Source: Anaerosalibacter massiliensis
GTDB taxonomy: Bacteria; Bacillota; Clostridia; Tissierellales; Sporanaerobacteraceae
Length of the DNA stretch: 64,000 nucleotides
Reading direction: 5' to 3'
Assembly (NCBI GenBank): GCA_000751555.1
Contig: CCEZ01000012.1
Location: forward strand, 1-64,000
Shown here: one piece after another, positions 9,436 to 16,486 of the stretch
How the letters are laid out: every line of letters begins with the position of its first letter
Position numbering within the stretch: position 1 is the first letter of the stretch
The notes under the pieces: model-generated
The model's database searches: none
Told to the model about the DNA's origin: nothing
What the model saw: the letters and a program-made list of their open reading frames with translations, nothing else
Position numbers and translations under genes: made by a program

Positions 9436-9534
9436 TCATATCCCTTCTACTTTACATCTTAATTGATAGAAATATTGCACAATTTCACTTTCATTTTCAA
9501 TGGAATTTTTAAATAAGTTAAGTATCCATTCCAT
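9436..9534 (-). CDS. Tiny ORF, 32 residues
   Basis: A 32-codon frame, MEWILNLFKNSIENESEIVQ and 12 further residues, that ends five bases before the DUF3885 start. AAAGGAAGTGAATAG upstream could act as ribosome site. It may be a leader, an adaptor, or the remnant N-terminus of a longer gene. No family recognised. Confidence 0.35.
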   Translation of the reverse strand: MEWILNLFKNSIENESEIVQYFYQLRCKVEGI

Positions 9535-9554
9535 ATTTTTACTATTCACTTCCT

Positions 9555-10106
9555 TTAAATCTTTCTAATTACTCTACAAGGATTACCTACGGCAACTACA
9601 TTGTTAGGTATGTCTTTAGTTACAACACTTCCTGCGCCAATAGTTACATTATCCCCTATTTTTACTCCTGGACATATTATTGTTCCACCGCCAATCCAAA
9701 CATTATTTCCTATGACTATTGGTTTGGCAAATTCTTTACCAGCTATTCTTTCTTCAGGATTAATTGGATGAGTAGCTGTATATATTTGAACATTAGGTGC
9801 TAAAAGTACATTGTTTCCAATCTGGACTTTATTAACATCCAATATGACACACCCAAAATTAGCATAAAAGTTTTCTCCAATTTCAATATTATATCCATAG
9901 TCGCAATGAAAAGGTGCTTCAATATAAAAAGAGCCTTTTGCAATAATTAACTCTCTTAATATTTCTTCTTTTTTTCTCTTTTCACTCGGTCTTGTATTAT
10001 TAAACTCAAAAGTTAGATTTCTTGCATACTCTCTTTCTTTCACTAATTCTTCATCATCAGCATTGTAAAAATCGCCTGCTAGCATCTTTTCCTTTTCACT
10101 TCTCAT
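9555..10106 (-). CDS. maa: Maltose/galactoside O-acetyltransferase
   Basis: A 183-residue left-handed beta-helix enzyme that transfers acetyl from acetyl-CoA to the 6-hydroxyl of sugars such as maltose or glucose. Family marks: N-terminal MRSEKEKMLAGDFYNADDEEL cap helix (shown in part), hexapeptide repeats (IGENFYANFGCVILD, VQIGNNVLLAPNVQIYT, IGNNVWIGGGTIICPGVKIG), and the catalytic histidine in TATHPINPEER. Length fits. AAAGGAG precedes the ATG. Confidence 0.9.
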   Translation of the reverse strand: MRSEKEKMLAGDFYNADDEELVKEREYARNLTFEFNNTRPSEKRKKEEILRELIIAKGSFYIEAPFHCDYGYNIEIGENFYANFGCVILDVNKVQIGNNVLLAPNVQIYTATHPINPEERIAGKEFAKPIVIGNNVWIGGGTIICPGVKIGDNVTIGAGSVVTKDIPNNVVAVGNPCRVIRKI

Positions 10107-10158
10107 AGCAATTTCTCCTTTACTCTTTTTTATAATAAAATATCTTTATGCCATACAT

Positions 10159-10680
10159 CTATAAGTTTTTTTCAAAAGCTATTCTTTCACTTCCATCTTC
10201 TAAATAAATTATTCCACAATATTTAAACCCATTTTTCTTAAGCAGTTTCTGCATAGCTAAGTTTTCTTTATGTGTATCTATTCTAATACTATACACATCC
10301 TTTTCCAAACAAATTTTTTCTACATTTTCTATAATTAAACTTGCTAATCCTGCTCTTTTATATTTTGAATCGATAGCCATTCTGTGAATAACTGCATACT
10401 CACCATCGCTAAGCCATTTACCGTCATAAATATATTCATAAGTTTTTTCTCCATCAAAAGAAACTGCTACAGTCCCGATTATAGTGTTATCCTTTAACAA
10501 TACATATCCATAATTGTTAGCAATATCATTATAGACTGTTTCATAATTAGGATAATTGTCTTGCCACTGATCAATTCCTTGTTTCTTAAAATAGCCTTGT
10601 GCCTGATTGATAATACTCATTATACTATTAGCATCTGATTCAAAAGCTTTTCGAAATTCCAAACTTATAGCTCCTTTCAT
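10159..10680 (-). CDS. GNAT-family N-acetyltransferase
   Basis: A 173-residue acetyltransferase with typical N-terminal LEFRKAFESDANSIMSIINQ, motif A VIHRMAIDSKYKRAGLASLI and motif B YSIRIDTHKENLAMQKLLKK followed by NGFKYCG. Two starts are plausible: ATG at 10680 after AAAGGAG, or TTG at 10662 with its own AAAGGAG seven bases upstream; the second gives the more usual N-terminus. It lies 15 bases after the PPOX gene and probably shares its transcript. Confidence 0.8.
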   Translation of the reverse strand: MKGAISLEFRKAFESDANSIMSIINQAQGYFKKQGIDQWQDNYPNYETVYNDIANNYGYVLLKDNTIIGTVAVSFDGEKTYEYIYDGKWLSDGEYAVIHRMAIDSKYKRAGLASLIIENVEKICLEKDVYSIRIDTHKENLAMQKLLKKNGFKYCGIIYLEDGSERIAFEKNL

Positions 10681-10695
10681 CTAATATATCTCCTT

Positions 10696-11259
10696 TTACT
10701 CCATTCTACCCCATTTCATTTCTTCACCATTTATATCATACCTTTTTCTCTTAGCTTTGATTTCTTCTATCTCTATTCTATATACATTGGTCCTTTTTAA
10801 TCCTGCCTTAATTGCCATGTCAAAGTAGTCCATCTTTGTCGGAGTGTATTTCTCACATATAAGTTTCATAGCTTTAATTTTTTCTTCTTCATCTTCTACT
10901 AATTTTACCTTACCTATAACAACAGCCGATTCATATTCAGTTGTAAATACCTTGCTAATAAGTAATACTGCCTTCGATTCATCCTTTATAATTTCATCTA
11001 ATTCCTCTTTAGTATAGTTTTCTGGAATTTTTGTCTCTCCTACAAAGGCTACACTAACTTTAGGTTCTTTCTCAAATATTTTAACCTTTCTTCCACCCAT
11101 TGCTGAATGAAAATATAGATTATTTCCATCTCTTACAATGGAAAGAGGTATGCCATATGGTTCATTATCTTCACCTATCATAGATATAATGCCATATCTT
11201 GACTTATCTATGACTTCCATACCAAATTCTCTAGTCATTTCTCTATCTTTTCTTCTCAT
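10696..11259 (-). CDS. Pyridoxamine 5'-phosphate oxidase-fold protein
   Basis: A 187-residue split-barrel flavoprotein of the NimA/PPOX group: RYGIISMIGEDNEPYGIPLS, NLYFHSAMGGRKVKIF, and VSVAFVG follow the expected order of FMN-contacting strands. Family members are linked to nitroimidazole resistance or unknown flavin/heme reactions. The ATG at 11259 has AGGTAGGTG upstream. It is the first gene of a two-gene unit with the GNAT gene; copy 1 of the hairpin repeat lies immediately upstream and may overlap its promoter region. Confidence 0.8.
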   Translation of the reverse strand: MRRKDREMTREFGMEVIDKSRYGIISMIGEDNEPYGIPLSIVRDGNNLYFHSAMGGRKVKIFEKEPKVSVAFVGETKIPENYTKEELDEIIKDESKAVLLISKVFTTEYESAVVIGKVKLVEDEEEKIKAMKLICEKYTPTKMDYFDMAIKAGLKRTNVYRIEIEEIKAKRKRYDINGEEMKWGRME

Positions 11260-11300
11260 AATTTTCACCTACCTAATTAGCATATTTATTATTTTTTACC

Positions 11301-11430
11301 TATAAACTTCTCCTCTTATTTTACTATTTATCGTTATTTAAGGCAATCTTTACCATACTTTTATTTCAATATATAGAATAAAAACCATAGTTCTAAGGTA
11401 ATCATTCCTGCCCTATCCCTATGGTTTCTA
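11301..11430. repeat. Dispersed hairpin repeat, copy 1
   Basis: About 130 bases that are nearly identical to 14859-14989 and share their last 68 bases with 20410-20477. The 3' part forms a stem AAACCATAG/CTATGGTTT flanked by TAGAA and TTCTA, so the ends look like short terminal inverted repeats. No coding potential. REP/BOX-like or MITE-like by form. Confidence 0.75.
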
Positions 11431-11470
11431 ACTGAAGAATTTAAGAAATATGCGAAAGTTAATTAAATAA

Positions 11471-11580
11471 TTATTGACACACAAAATAACAATTATTTTG
11501 ATTATATGTGAAACCAAACTTTTTATAGAAATTATCAAGTTCACTTATTGCAATCAGACCAATAATAGCATCAAAGGCCT
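11471..11580 (-). pseudogene. C-terminal fragment of a GNAT-type gene
   Basis: An open stretch bounded by stops reads DAIIGLIAISELDNFYKKFG and then FTYNQNNCYFVCQ-stop. The FYKKFGF pattern resembles the last strand-helix of GNAT acetyltransferases. No start or ribosome site is present, so it is taken as a remnant. Confidence 0.35.
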
Positions 11581-11602
11581 AAATTTATGATTAAATCTAT
11601 CT

Positions 11603-11911
11603 TTAAATAATTCCCTTCTCCTTAAAAAATGTGTATGCGTAATCTCTTGCAAGGGCACTTAAAGACCTATTATATTTTTCCGCTAATTCATTTATATAAT
11701 TTAGCTCATTCTCGGTCACCTTAATACATACCATCTTTCTTGTTGCATTAGAAAAGCTATATTCTTTCTTAAGATTTTTAGGATTATAGTTATAGAATAA
11801 ATACATTAGAAATTTGTTTCTTGTAGCCGGGAGGCCTGGATTTTGTAAGTATTCTTTTATTTTTTCATATAATTCTTGGGTTAGGGAAAACCATAAGTCC
11901 TTTTTATTCAC
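11603..11911 (-). CDS. Ribbon-helix-helix-like small protein
   Basis: A 102-residue basic protein whose C-terminal half (KMVCIKVTENELNYINELAE then KYNRSLSALARDYAYTFF) has the beta-strand plus two-helix layout of ribbon-helix-helix DNA-binding proteins; the N-terminal half has a similar helical pattern with SLTQELYEKI. It could be a small regulator or plasmid/element-maintenance protein. A GTG start follows GAGGCGG by about seven bases. No partner toxin is seen beside it. Function not known. Confidence 0.55.
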   Translation of the reverse strand: MNKKDLWFSLTQELYEKIKEYLQNPGLPATRNKFLMYLFYNYNPKNLKKEYSFSNATRKMVCIKVTENELNYINELAEKYNRSLSALARDYAYTFFKEKGII

Positions 11912-11999
11912 AGTATCACCGCCTCACTTTATATAGAAATCTTATCAAAGGATACTTCAAAAAGTCAAATTTTCATTCTAAATTTTAGTCAAATTTCTA

Positions 12000-12028
12000 T
12001 TGATTCGTGACTTGATTCATGCTATCAT
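12000..12028 (+). promoter_or_regulatory. Promoter of the 47-residue ORF unit
   Basis: TTGATT at 12000-12005, 17-base spacer, TATCAT at 12023-12028, about 32 bases before the ATG at 12060. Confidence 0.45.
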
Positions 12029-12059
12029 GTGACTCAAGATATTAGTTATATAGGAGTTT

Positions 12060-12203
12060 ATGAGCTTGTTTCAAGCTATATCTATAGAAAGCACCGATGA
12101 AAAAGAGTATCTTGATAAATGCCTTGAAAAAGTTAAAGAAATTATAGGAGTAAATGAAAATGAATACTTAAATGCATCTGGTACTTATAGAATTGGTAAG
12201 TAA
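12060..12203 (+). CDS. Small hypothetical ORF, 47 residues
   Basis: Encodes an acidic/Lys-rich 47-residue peptide containing ESTDEKEYLDKCLEKVKEII and ending YRIGK. It follows a promoter-like sequence and TATAGGAG, although the ribosome site is only three bases from the ATG. The stop codon lies inside the left arm of a strong hairpin. It could be a real small protein, or the start of a gene truncated by the event that left the T-box without a gene. No family recognised. Confidence 0.35.
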   Translation: MSLFQAISIESTDEKEYLDKCLEKVKEIIGVNENEYLNASGTYRIGK

Positions 12204-12252
12204 CCGTAAAATATCCCACATCTTTTGAAGGTGTGGGATATTTTACGGTTAC
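12200..12252. terminator. Long perfect inverted repeat (terminator-like hairpin)
   Basis: Twenty-one-base arms, 12200-12220 and 12232-12252, pair perfectly around an 11-base loop that itself can pair further. The left arm begins GTAACCG and ends CCCACA. There is no T-run after either arm, so it may act as a terminator, an mRNA end stabiliser, or be the footprint of an inserted element. Confidence 0.6.
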
Positions 12253-12349
12253 CCAAAAGATAAAATAATTATAATAAATTTATCTGGAAGAGGAGATAAG
12301 TACATGAATCAAATAATAGAAATGGAAAATAGAATCTGAAGAGGAAAGT

Positions 12350-12668
12350 AAAAAAGCTTTCGTCTCTATGAACATCTATAGATATTCATAGGGACGAAAG
12401 CTTTTCATGGTACCACCCTATTTTATAATTAAATAATTGCCTTATTTTCAAGTCGAAGTAAACATAAATACAAGTTCACTTGAACTCTATCCATATATCG
12501 GTGGAAACCGTCCTCATTTACTAAAAGAATCTTTCAAATTGGAAGCTAAGGAGTGATCATTATACATTTCTAACACTGATTCTCACCAAATATCAGCTCT
12601 CTGAAGTTAGAAGCCTTGTATTTTTATCTTCCTGATCGCTTTGCAGTATTAAACTAAGTTATATTTAA
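12350..12668 (-). ncRNA. T-box riboswitch, orphan, probably isoleucine
   Basis: Reading the minus strand: a stem I with the AGAGAGCTG...GGTGAGAATCAG motif, a 3' specifier segment AATG-ATC-ACTCC, the stem II/III region AGTAAATGAGGACGG with CCACCG, the highly conserved T-box antiterminator sequence AGGGTGGTACC (12406-12420), and a strong terminator hairpin (12350-12406) ending in a T-run. The specifier codon reads ATC, hence isoleucine, by inference. Normally this leader controls an aminoacyl-tRNA synthetase or amino acid gene; here no minus-strand gene follows, only remnants. Confidence 0.9.
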
Positions 12669-12673
12669 TCTAT

Positions 12674-12702
12674 ATATTACTCCTAAGATAATAAATTGTC
12701 AA
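12674..12702 (-). promoter_or_regulatory. Promoter of the T-box leader
   Basis: TTGACA (minus strand, 12697-12702), 17-base spacer, TAATAT (12674-12679). A near-consensus sigma-A promoter, suggesting the leader is still transcribed. Confidence 0.75.
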
Positions 12703-12714
12703 TAGTTTTAAAAT

Positions 12715-12756
12715 AAAAAAACTCTTCCCTAGAATATCCTAGAGAAGAGTTTTTTA
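12715..12756 (-). terminator. Terminator of the alcohol dehydrogenase gene
   Basis: Hairpin AACTCTTC-CCTAG/CTAG-AGAAGAGTT with a T-run on the minus strand. The arm sequence recurs a third time at the stop codon of the gene (around 12768-12786). Confidence 0.8.
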
Positions 12757-12777
12757 TATAATATAGAAAACTCTTCT

Positions 12778-13947
12778 CTAGAATGTGACAGGTTTTCCTT
12801 CATATGCACATTCTAATATTTTCTTCATTTCTTCTGCTGAAGTTTCCCTTGGATTTGAAGCTGTACATGGGTCTAGGACTGCGTTCTTAGCTATGTAGTC
12901 TACTGTAGATTTAAATAGCTCTCCTTCGACTCCATTTTCTTTTAAAGTAGGTGCTATATTTAATTTTGCATTTAATTCTTGAATAGATTTTACTAATGAG
13001 TTAGTTAATTGTTTTTCAGTATTTCCTGGTAATCCTAGCATCCTTGCGATGGCTGCAAAATCACTTTGAGAAGTTTTTACATTAAATTGGATTACATAAG
13101 GTAATAATATAGCATTGCAACAGCCATGAGGTATATGATACTGTGCTCCTATTTTATGAGCTAAACTATGAGTAATACCTAATAGAGCATTACTAAAAGC
13201 CATACCTGCTAGACATTGAGCTATATGCATTTCGCCTCTAGCTTCTACATCTCCATTATATGAAGCAACAATATTGTCGTATACCATTATAATAGCTTCT
13301 TTAGCTAATGGGTCAGAAAATCTAGATCTATTAGATGCTACATAAGCTTCAATAGCATGTGTTAATGCATCCATTCCAGTATGGGCAACTAATTTAGGGG
13401 TCATAGTCTGAGGAATATTGCTATCTAAAATTGCAATATCAGGTGTTATTTCAAAATCTGCAAGAGGATATTTTATTTTTTGTGAGTAATCTGTTATTAC
13501 TGAGAAGGCTGTTACTTCTGTGGCAGTACCGCTAGTTGATGGAATAGCAACAAATATAGCTTTATTTCTAAGCTTTGGAACAGTAAATGGATCTTTAACA
13601 TCATCAAAAGTTACTTCTGGATGTTCATAGAATATCCACATAGCTTTACCAGCATCTATAGTTGAACCTCCACCTATAGCTACTATAACGTCAGGCCCAA
13701 ATTCCCTCATGGTTTCTGCACCTTTCATTACAGTTTCTACTGAAGGATCAGGTTCGATACCTTTAATAAAACTAACTTCTAATCCTGTTTCTTTTAAGAT
13801 ATTATGAACTCTATCTAAGAAACCGAATTTCTCCATCGAAGAACCACCAGAAAGTACAATAGCTTTCTTGTGCCCTTTAAGGTTTTTTAATTCTTCTAAA
13901 GCTCCTTTTCCAAAATATAGATCTCTTGGTAATGTAAATCTTGCCAT
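12778..13947 (-). CDS. Iron-containing alcohol dehydrogenase
   Basis: A 389-residue group III (Fe-ADH) enzyme that interconverts alcohols and aldehydes or ketones with NAD(P)H. The NAD loop AIGGGSTIDAGKA is at about 92-104 and the metal ligands lie in the family blocks HTGMDALTHAIEAY (Asp/His) and FSNALLGITHSLAHKIGAQYHIPHG, which contain the expected histidines. Length matches (about 385). The ATG at 13947 follows AGGAGG by nine bases. Monogenic with a near-consensus promoter and a terminator. Candidates include 1-propanol, butanol or lactaldehyde dehydrogenases; substrate not resolved. Confidence 0.9.
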   Translation of the reverse strand: MARFTLPRDLYFGKGALEELKNLKGHKKAIVLSGGSSMEKFGFLDRVHNILKETGLEVSFIKGIEPDPSVETVMKGAETMREFGPDVIVAIGGGSTIDAGKAMWIFYEHPEVTFDDVKDPFTVPKLRNKAIFVAIPSTSGTATEVTAFSVITDYSQKIKYPLADFEITPDIAILDSNIPQTMTPKLVAHTGMDALTHAIEAYVASNRSRFSDPLAKEAIIMVYDNIVASYNGDVEARGEMHIAQCLAGMAFSNALLGITHSLAHKIGAQYHIPHGCCNAILLPYVIQFNVKTSQSDFAAIARMLGLPGNTEKQLTNSLVKSIQELNAKLNIAPTLKENGVEGELFKSTVDYIAKNAVLDPCTASNPRETSAEEMKKILECAYEGKPVTF

Positions 13948-14064
13948 GGTCAAATTCCTCCTAACTTTTTTCCTATTAAATATATTCCTTTAAAGTGCTA
14001 ATGTTAATAGGAGATTTGTAATGGATAAAACTACAATAAATACATATATATGTATGATAGTATA

Positions 14065-14093
14065 ATAATATAAAAAATTGTTGTATTTGTCAA
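14065..14093 (-). promoter_or_regulatory. Promoter of the alcohol dehydrogenase gene
   Basis: On the minus strand TTGACA (14088-14093), 17-base spacer and TATTAT (14065-14070). The TATATAT-rich leader continues to the gene start at 13947. Confidence 0.7.
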
Positions 14094-14146
14094 CCCAAAA
14101 CTGTACCATATTTTAATCGAAAACTGGGCCAGTTGGGGCAAAAAAA

Positions 14147-14331
14147 TTAATTGGTATTCTCTAACCACTCTCTAGTTTCTTTTATTCTATAAGAATCTCC
14201 ATTCATATTAATTACATAAGATTTATGAGTCATCCTATCTATTAAAGCAGCTGTTAGTACTGCATCATTAAATATTTCATTCCATCTATCGAAGGATAGA
14301 TTTGTAGTTATTATTGTGGATTTTCTCTCTG
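14147..14331 (-). pseudogene. IstB (IS21 ATP-binding helper), C-terminal fragment
   Basis: About 60 codons read STIITTNLSFDRWNEIFNDA, then VLTAALIDRMTHKSYVINMN and GDSYRIKETREWLENTN-stop. This is the well-conserved end of the IstB AAA+ protein that assists the IS21 transposase. Everything upstream, including both Walker motifs and the istA gene, is absent, cut at the junction with the IS4 piece. Confidence 0.75.
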
Positions 14332-14334
14332 CTC

Positions 14335-14702
14335 TTAAAGAAAGAAATGTAAATAATAATTCATATAGAGAAATTTTAACCTTTGATGAAAATGGAGAAG
14401 AAATAAGGATATTAACAAATATTTTTGATATACCAGCAGAAGAAATTTTAGAGTTATACAGATTAAGATGGAAAATAGAACTTTTCTTTAAATGGATAAA
14501 ACAAAATCTAAAAATAAAAAAATGGTTAGGCCATAATGAAAATGCTATAAAAATACAGATTTATTCCGCTTTAATAGCATATATTATTTTAGCTTTGTTA
14601 AAATTAGAACTGAAAGTAAATATTCCTATGATTTCGTTGAGTAGAATTATTAGAGGGAATTTATTAGAAAATGAATCAATTTTTAGTTTATTGACTGGGT
14701 AA
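14335..14702 (+). pseudogene. IS4-family transposase, C-terminal fragment
   Basis: The frame reads LTNIFDIPAEEILELYRLRW, KIELFFKWIKQNLKIKKWLG and then NAIKIQIYSALIAYIILALL. The YRLRWKIELFFKWIKQ block is the conserved 'YREK'-type signature around the last catalytic glutamate of IS4 DDE transposases. The N-terminal two thirds are missing, so it cannot be active. Its upstream end is fused to the IstB fragment. Confidence 0.8.
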
Positions 14703-14789
14703 AACTTCCACAATAAAATATATTTTCTTGGCTATGGAATTTTACAACTCACTTACGGAATATTATGGTTGATACACTACATTTAACCA

Positions 14790-14817
14790 GATAGGCACTC
14801 AATATTGAGTGCCTATC
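14790..14817. terminator. Perfect palindrome, terminator-like
   Basis: GATAGGCACTCAAT and its exact complement ATTGAGTGCCTATC stand back to back (28 bases). It lies just past the IS remnant and before repeat copy 2. It lacks a T-run, so it may be an element end rather than a terminator. Confidence 0.5.
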
Positions 14818-14858
14818 CATTGTCAAGTTTTAAATTTTACATTAATGCAACACTAGTA

Positions 14859-15038
14859 TATAAACCTCTCTTCTTATTTTAATATTTATCATTATTTAAG
14901 GCAATCTTTACCATACTTTTATTTCAATATATAGAATAAAAACCATAGTTCTAAGGTAATCATTCCTACCCCTATTCCTATGGTTTCTAGCGGATTAGAC
15001 TATTATATTAGCTTATTTTTTAAAAATACTTTTTATCT
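14859..15038. repeat. Dispersed hairpin repeat, copy 2, with flank
   Basis: Positions 14859-14989 are almost identical to copy 1 (11301-11430). The following bases, 14990-15038, also match the flank of copy 3 (ATTATA-T-GC-TATTTTTTAA pattern), which in copy 3 is the tail of a small pseudogene. The copy therefore ends directly against the 3' end of hsdS. Confidence 0.7.
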
Positions 15039-15039
15039 T

Positions 15040-16485
15040 CTATATCTTAGTAGTTAGCTCATTTTCAAGTTCATCTAATATATTCATTATAGTATCTACT
15101 TTTTCTACTATGCGTTTTTGTTCTGCAAGAGGGGGGAGGGGGATGGATGTTGTTCTTACTCTATTAATGTTTAAATTTCTAACCCCAGTTCCTACTGCAA
15201 CCCTGTCAAATCTATTATAACTTGCACTTAAAAAAAACTGTAATAGTTCTGCCTCTAAGTAATCTTTATTGAATTCAAAAGATAACCAGCCGTCATGAAT
15301 ACAGCCATCTACACCTAAAATATAAGCTTTTCCAAAACTCATACTATTGCTCATTACCAGAGTACCTGATTTCAAATATACTGATTTTTTAGCTCCTTCT
15401 GGAGTAATTTTTTCATTAACTGATGTAATATATTTACCGCCATCTGTTGCATCACCAATTTTAATCCAATTAATACCATTTACATCATCTGTTAAATATT
15501 TTTTGATAGGTCGTGGAGACGCTCCTCTCCTTACATTTAAAATCTCTCCCAACCTAACCCATTCCCACCCCTCTGGTATCTCAAAAGGCTTTTCATCCTC
15601 TTCAATAGGTGGTAGTTTTTTAGACTTTCTTATCTTCTTTTCCTTTATTAATCTTTTCTTTTCTTCTTTTATCTTTTCTAAAAGCACAGATGCTGGTTCG
15701 TCTTCTGGATTTTGTTCTACTAATTTTCCTTGTATAGCTTCCTGCAATACTTGGTTTCGTGTTAGATTAATAACTTCAAGTAAATCTTCTTTATTAGAAT
15801 CAAGCCCATCTATTAAAGCAAATAATTGGTCTACTTTTTCTACTATGCGTTTTTGCTCTGCAAGAGGAGGGAGGGGAATTATCATTTCATTGACTGTTGA
15901 TGCTGTTATAGCTAAAAATGTTGTACCTGTTGCCTTTTTAATTAAATATTCTTCAAAAGCTGAAATAGCATAAAAATAATAACCTTTAGTTATGTCTCCT
16001 AAACTCGAAATAGCACATAATCCCCTGCCAATACAAACTTCCCTATCTGTTATATTTATAGTTCCTACAGGTGCTCTAACCGACAATATAATATCATCTG
16101 GTTGAGCAATTTTCTTGGGACTAGTTGTATATTTATCACTTTTATTTAGATATATGTCTCCAAAATAGACCTTCCCTTGATGAAACTCCATTCCTTCTTT
16201 ATCATTAACAGTGTCTCCTTTTGGAGATTGCCCCATATTTATTAAAGCAACCTCCCCTAACCTAACCCATTTCCATTCTTCCGGTATCTCAAAAGGCTTT
16301 TCTTCCTCTGTAATCTCTGGTAATAGTCTTTGTTTCTTTATTTTCTTTTCCTTTACTAACCTATCTCTTTCTTCCTTAATCTTTTCCAATAGTACAGACG
16401 CTGGTTCGTCATTTGGGTCTTGGTTTACCAACTTCCCCTGTATTGCCAGTTGAAGAATTTTATCTTTTAGTCCTTGTATATTCAT
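15040..16485 (-). CDS. hsdS: Type I restriction enzyme specificity subunit
   Basis: A 481-residue HsdS that determines the bipartite DNA target of the type I complex. It has two target recognition domains (about residues 75-215 and 320-460), each followed by the conserved IPLPPLAEQKRIVEKVD region, and two copies of a spacer with QGKLV-Q-P-DEPASVLLEKIKEE (around 15-50 and 250-290). The start is ATG 16485, one base after the hsdM stop, with AAGGAG 12 bases upstream; a TTG reading 12 bases earlier would sit on the ribosome site. The duplicated spacers could recombine and change specificity, but no second hsdS or invertase is present. Confidence 0.92.
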   Translation of the reverse strand: MNIQGLKDKILQLAIQGKLVNQDPNDEPASVLLEKIKEERDRLVKEKKIKKQRLLPEITEEEKPFEIPEEWKWVRLGEVALINMGQSPKGDTVNDKEGMEFHQGKVYFGDIYLNKSDKYTTSPKKIAQPDDIILSVRAPVGTINITDREVCIGRGLCAISSLGDITKGYYFYAISAFEEYLIKKATGTTFLAITASTVNEMIIPLPPLAEQKRIVEKVDQLFALIDGLDSNKEDLLEVINLTRNQVLQEAIQGKLVEQNPEDEPASVLLEKIKEEKKRLIKEKKIRKSKKLPPIEEDEKPFEIPEGWEWVRLGEILNVRRGASPRPIKKYLTDDVNGINWIKIGDATDGGKYITSVNEKITPEGAKKSVYLKSGTLVMSNSMSFGKAYILGVDGCIHDGWLSFEFNKDYLEAELLQFFLSASYNRFDRVAVGTGVRNLNINRVRTTSIPLPPLAEQKRIVEKVDTIMNILDELENELTTKI

Positions 16486-16486
16486 T

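Larger units (their letters stand above)
14098..14780. mobile_element. Mosaic of truncated IS21 and IS4 elements
   Basis: Two insertion-sequence remnants in opposite orientation meet near 14330: the C-terminal end of an IstB helper (minus strand) and the C-terminal third of an IS4 DDE transposase (plus strand). Neither is complete. Near 14120-14140 the sequence AAACTGGGCCAGTTGGGGC probably marks the surviving IS21 end. Confidence 0.7.

Noticed and set aside
12304..12339. Plus-strand MNQIIEMENRI-stop with a GAGGAG ribosome site
   Set aside because: Only 11 codons and interrupted; may be the truncated start of a lost gene but not supportable as a feature.
15347..15973. 208-codon plus-strand frame
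   Set aside because: Antisense to hsdS, which has clear family motifs.
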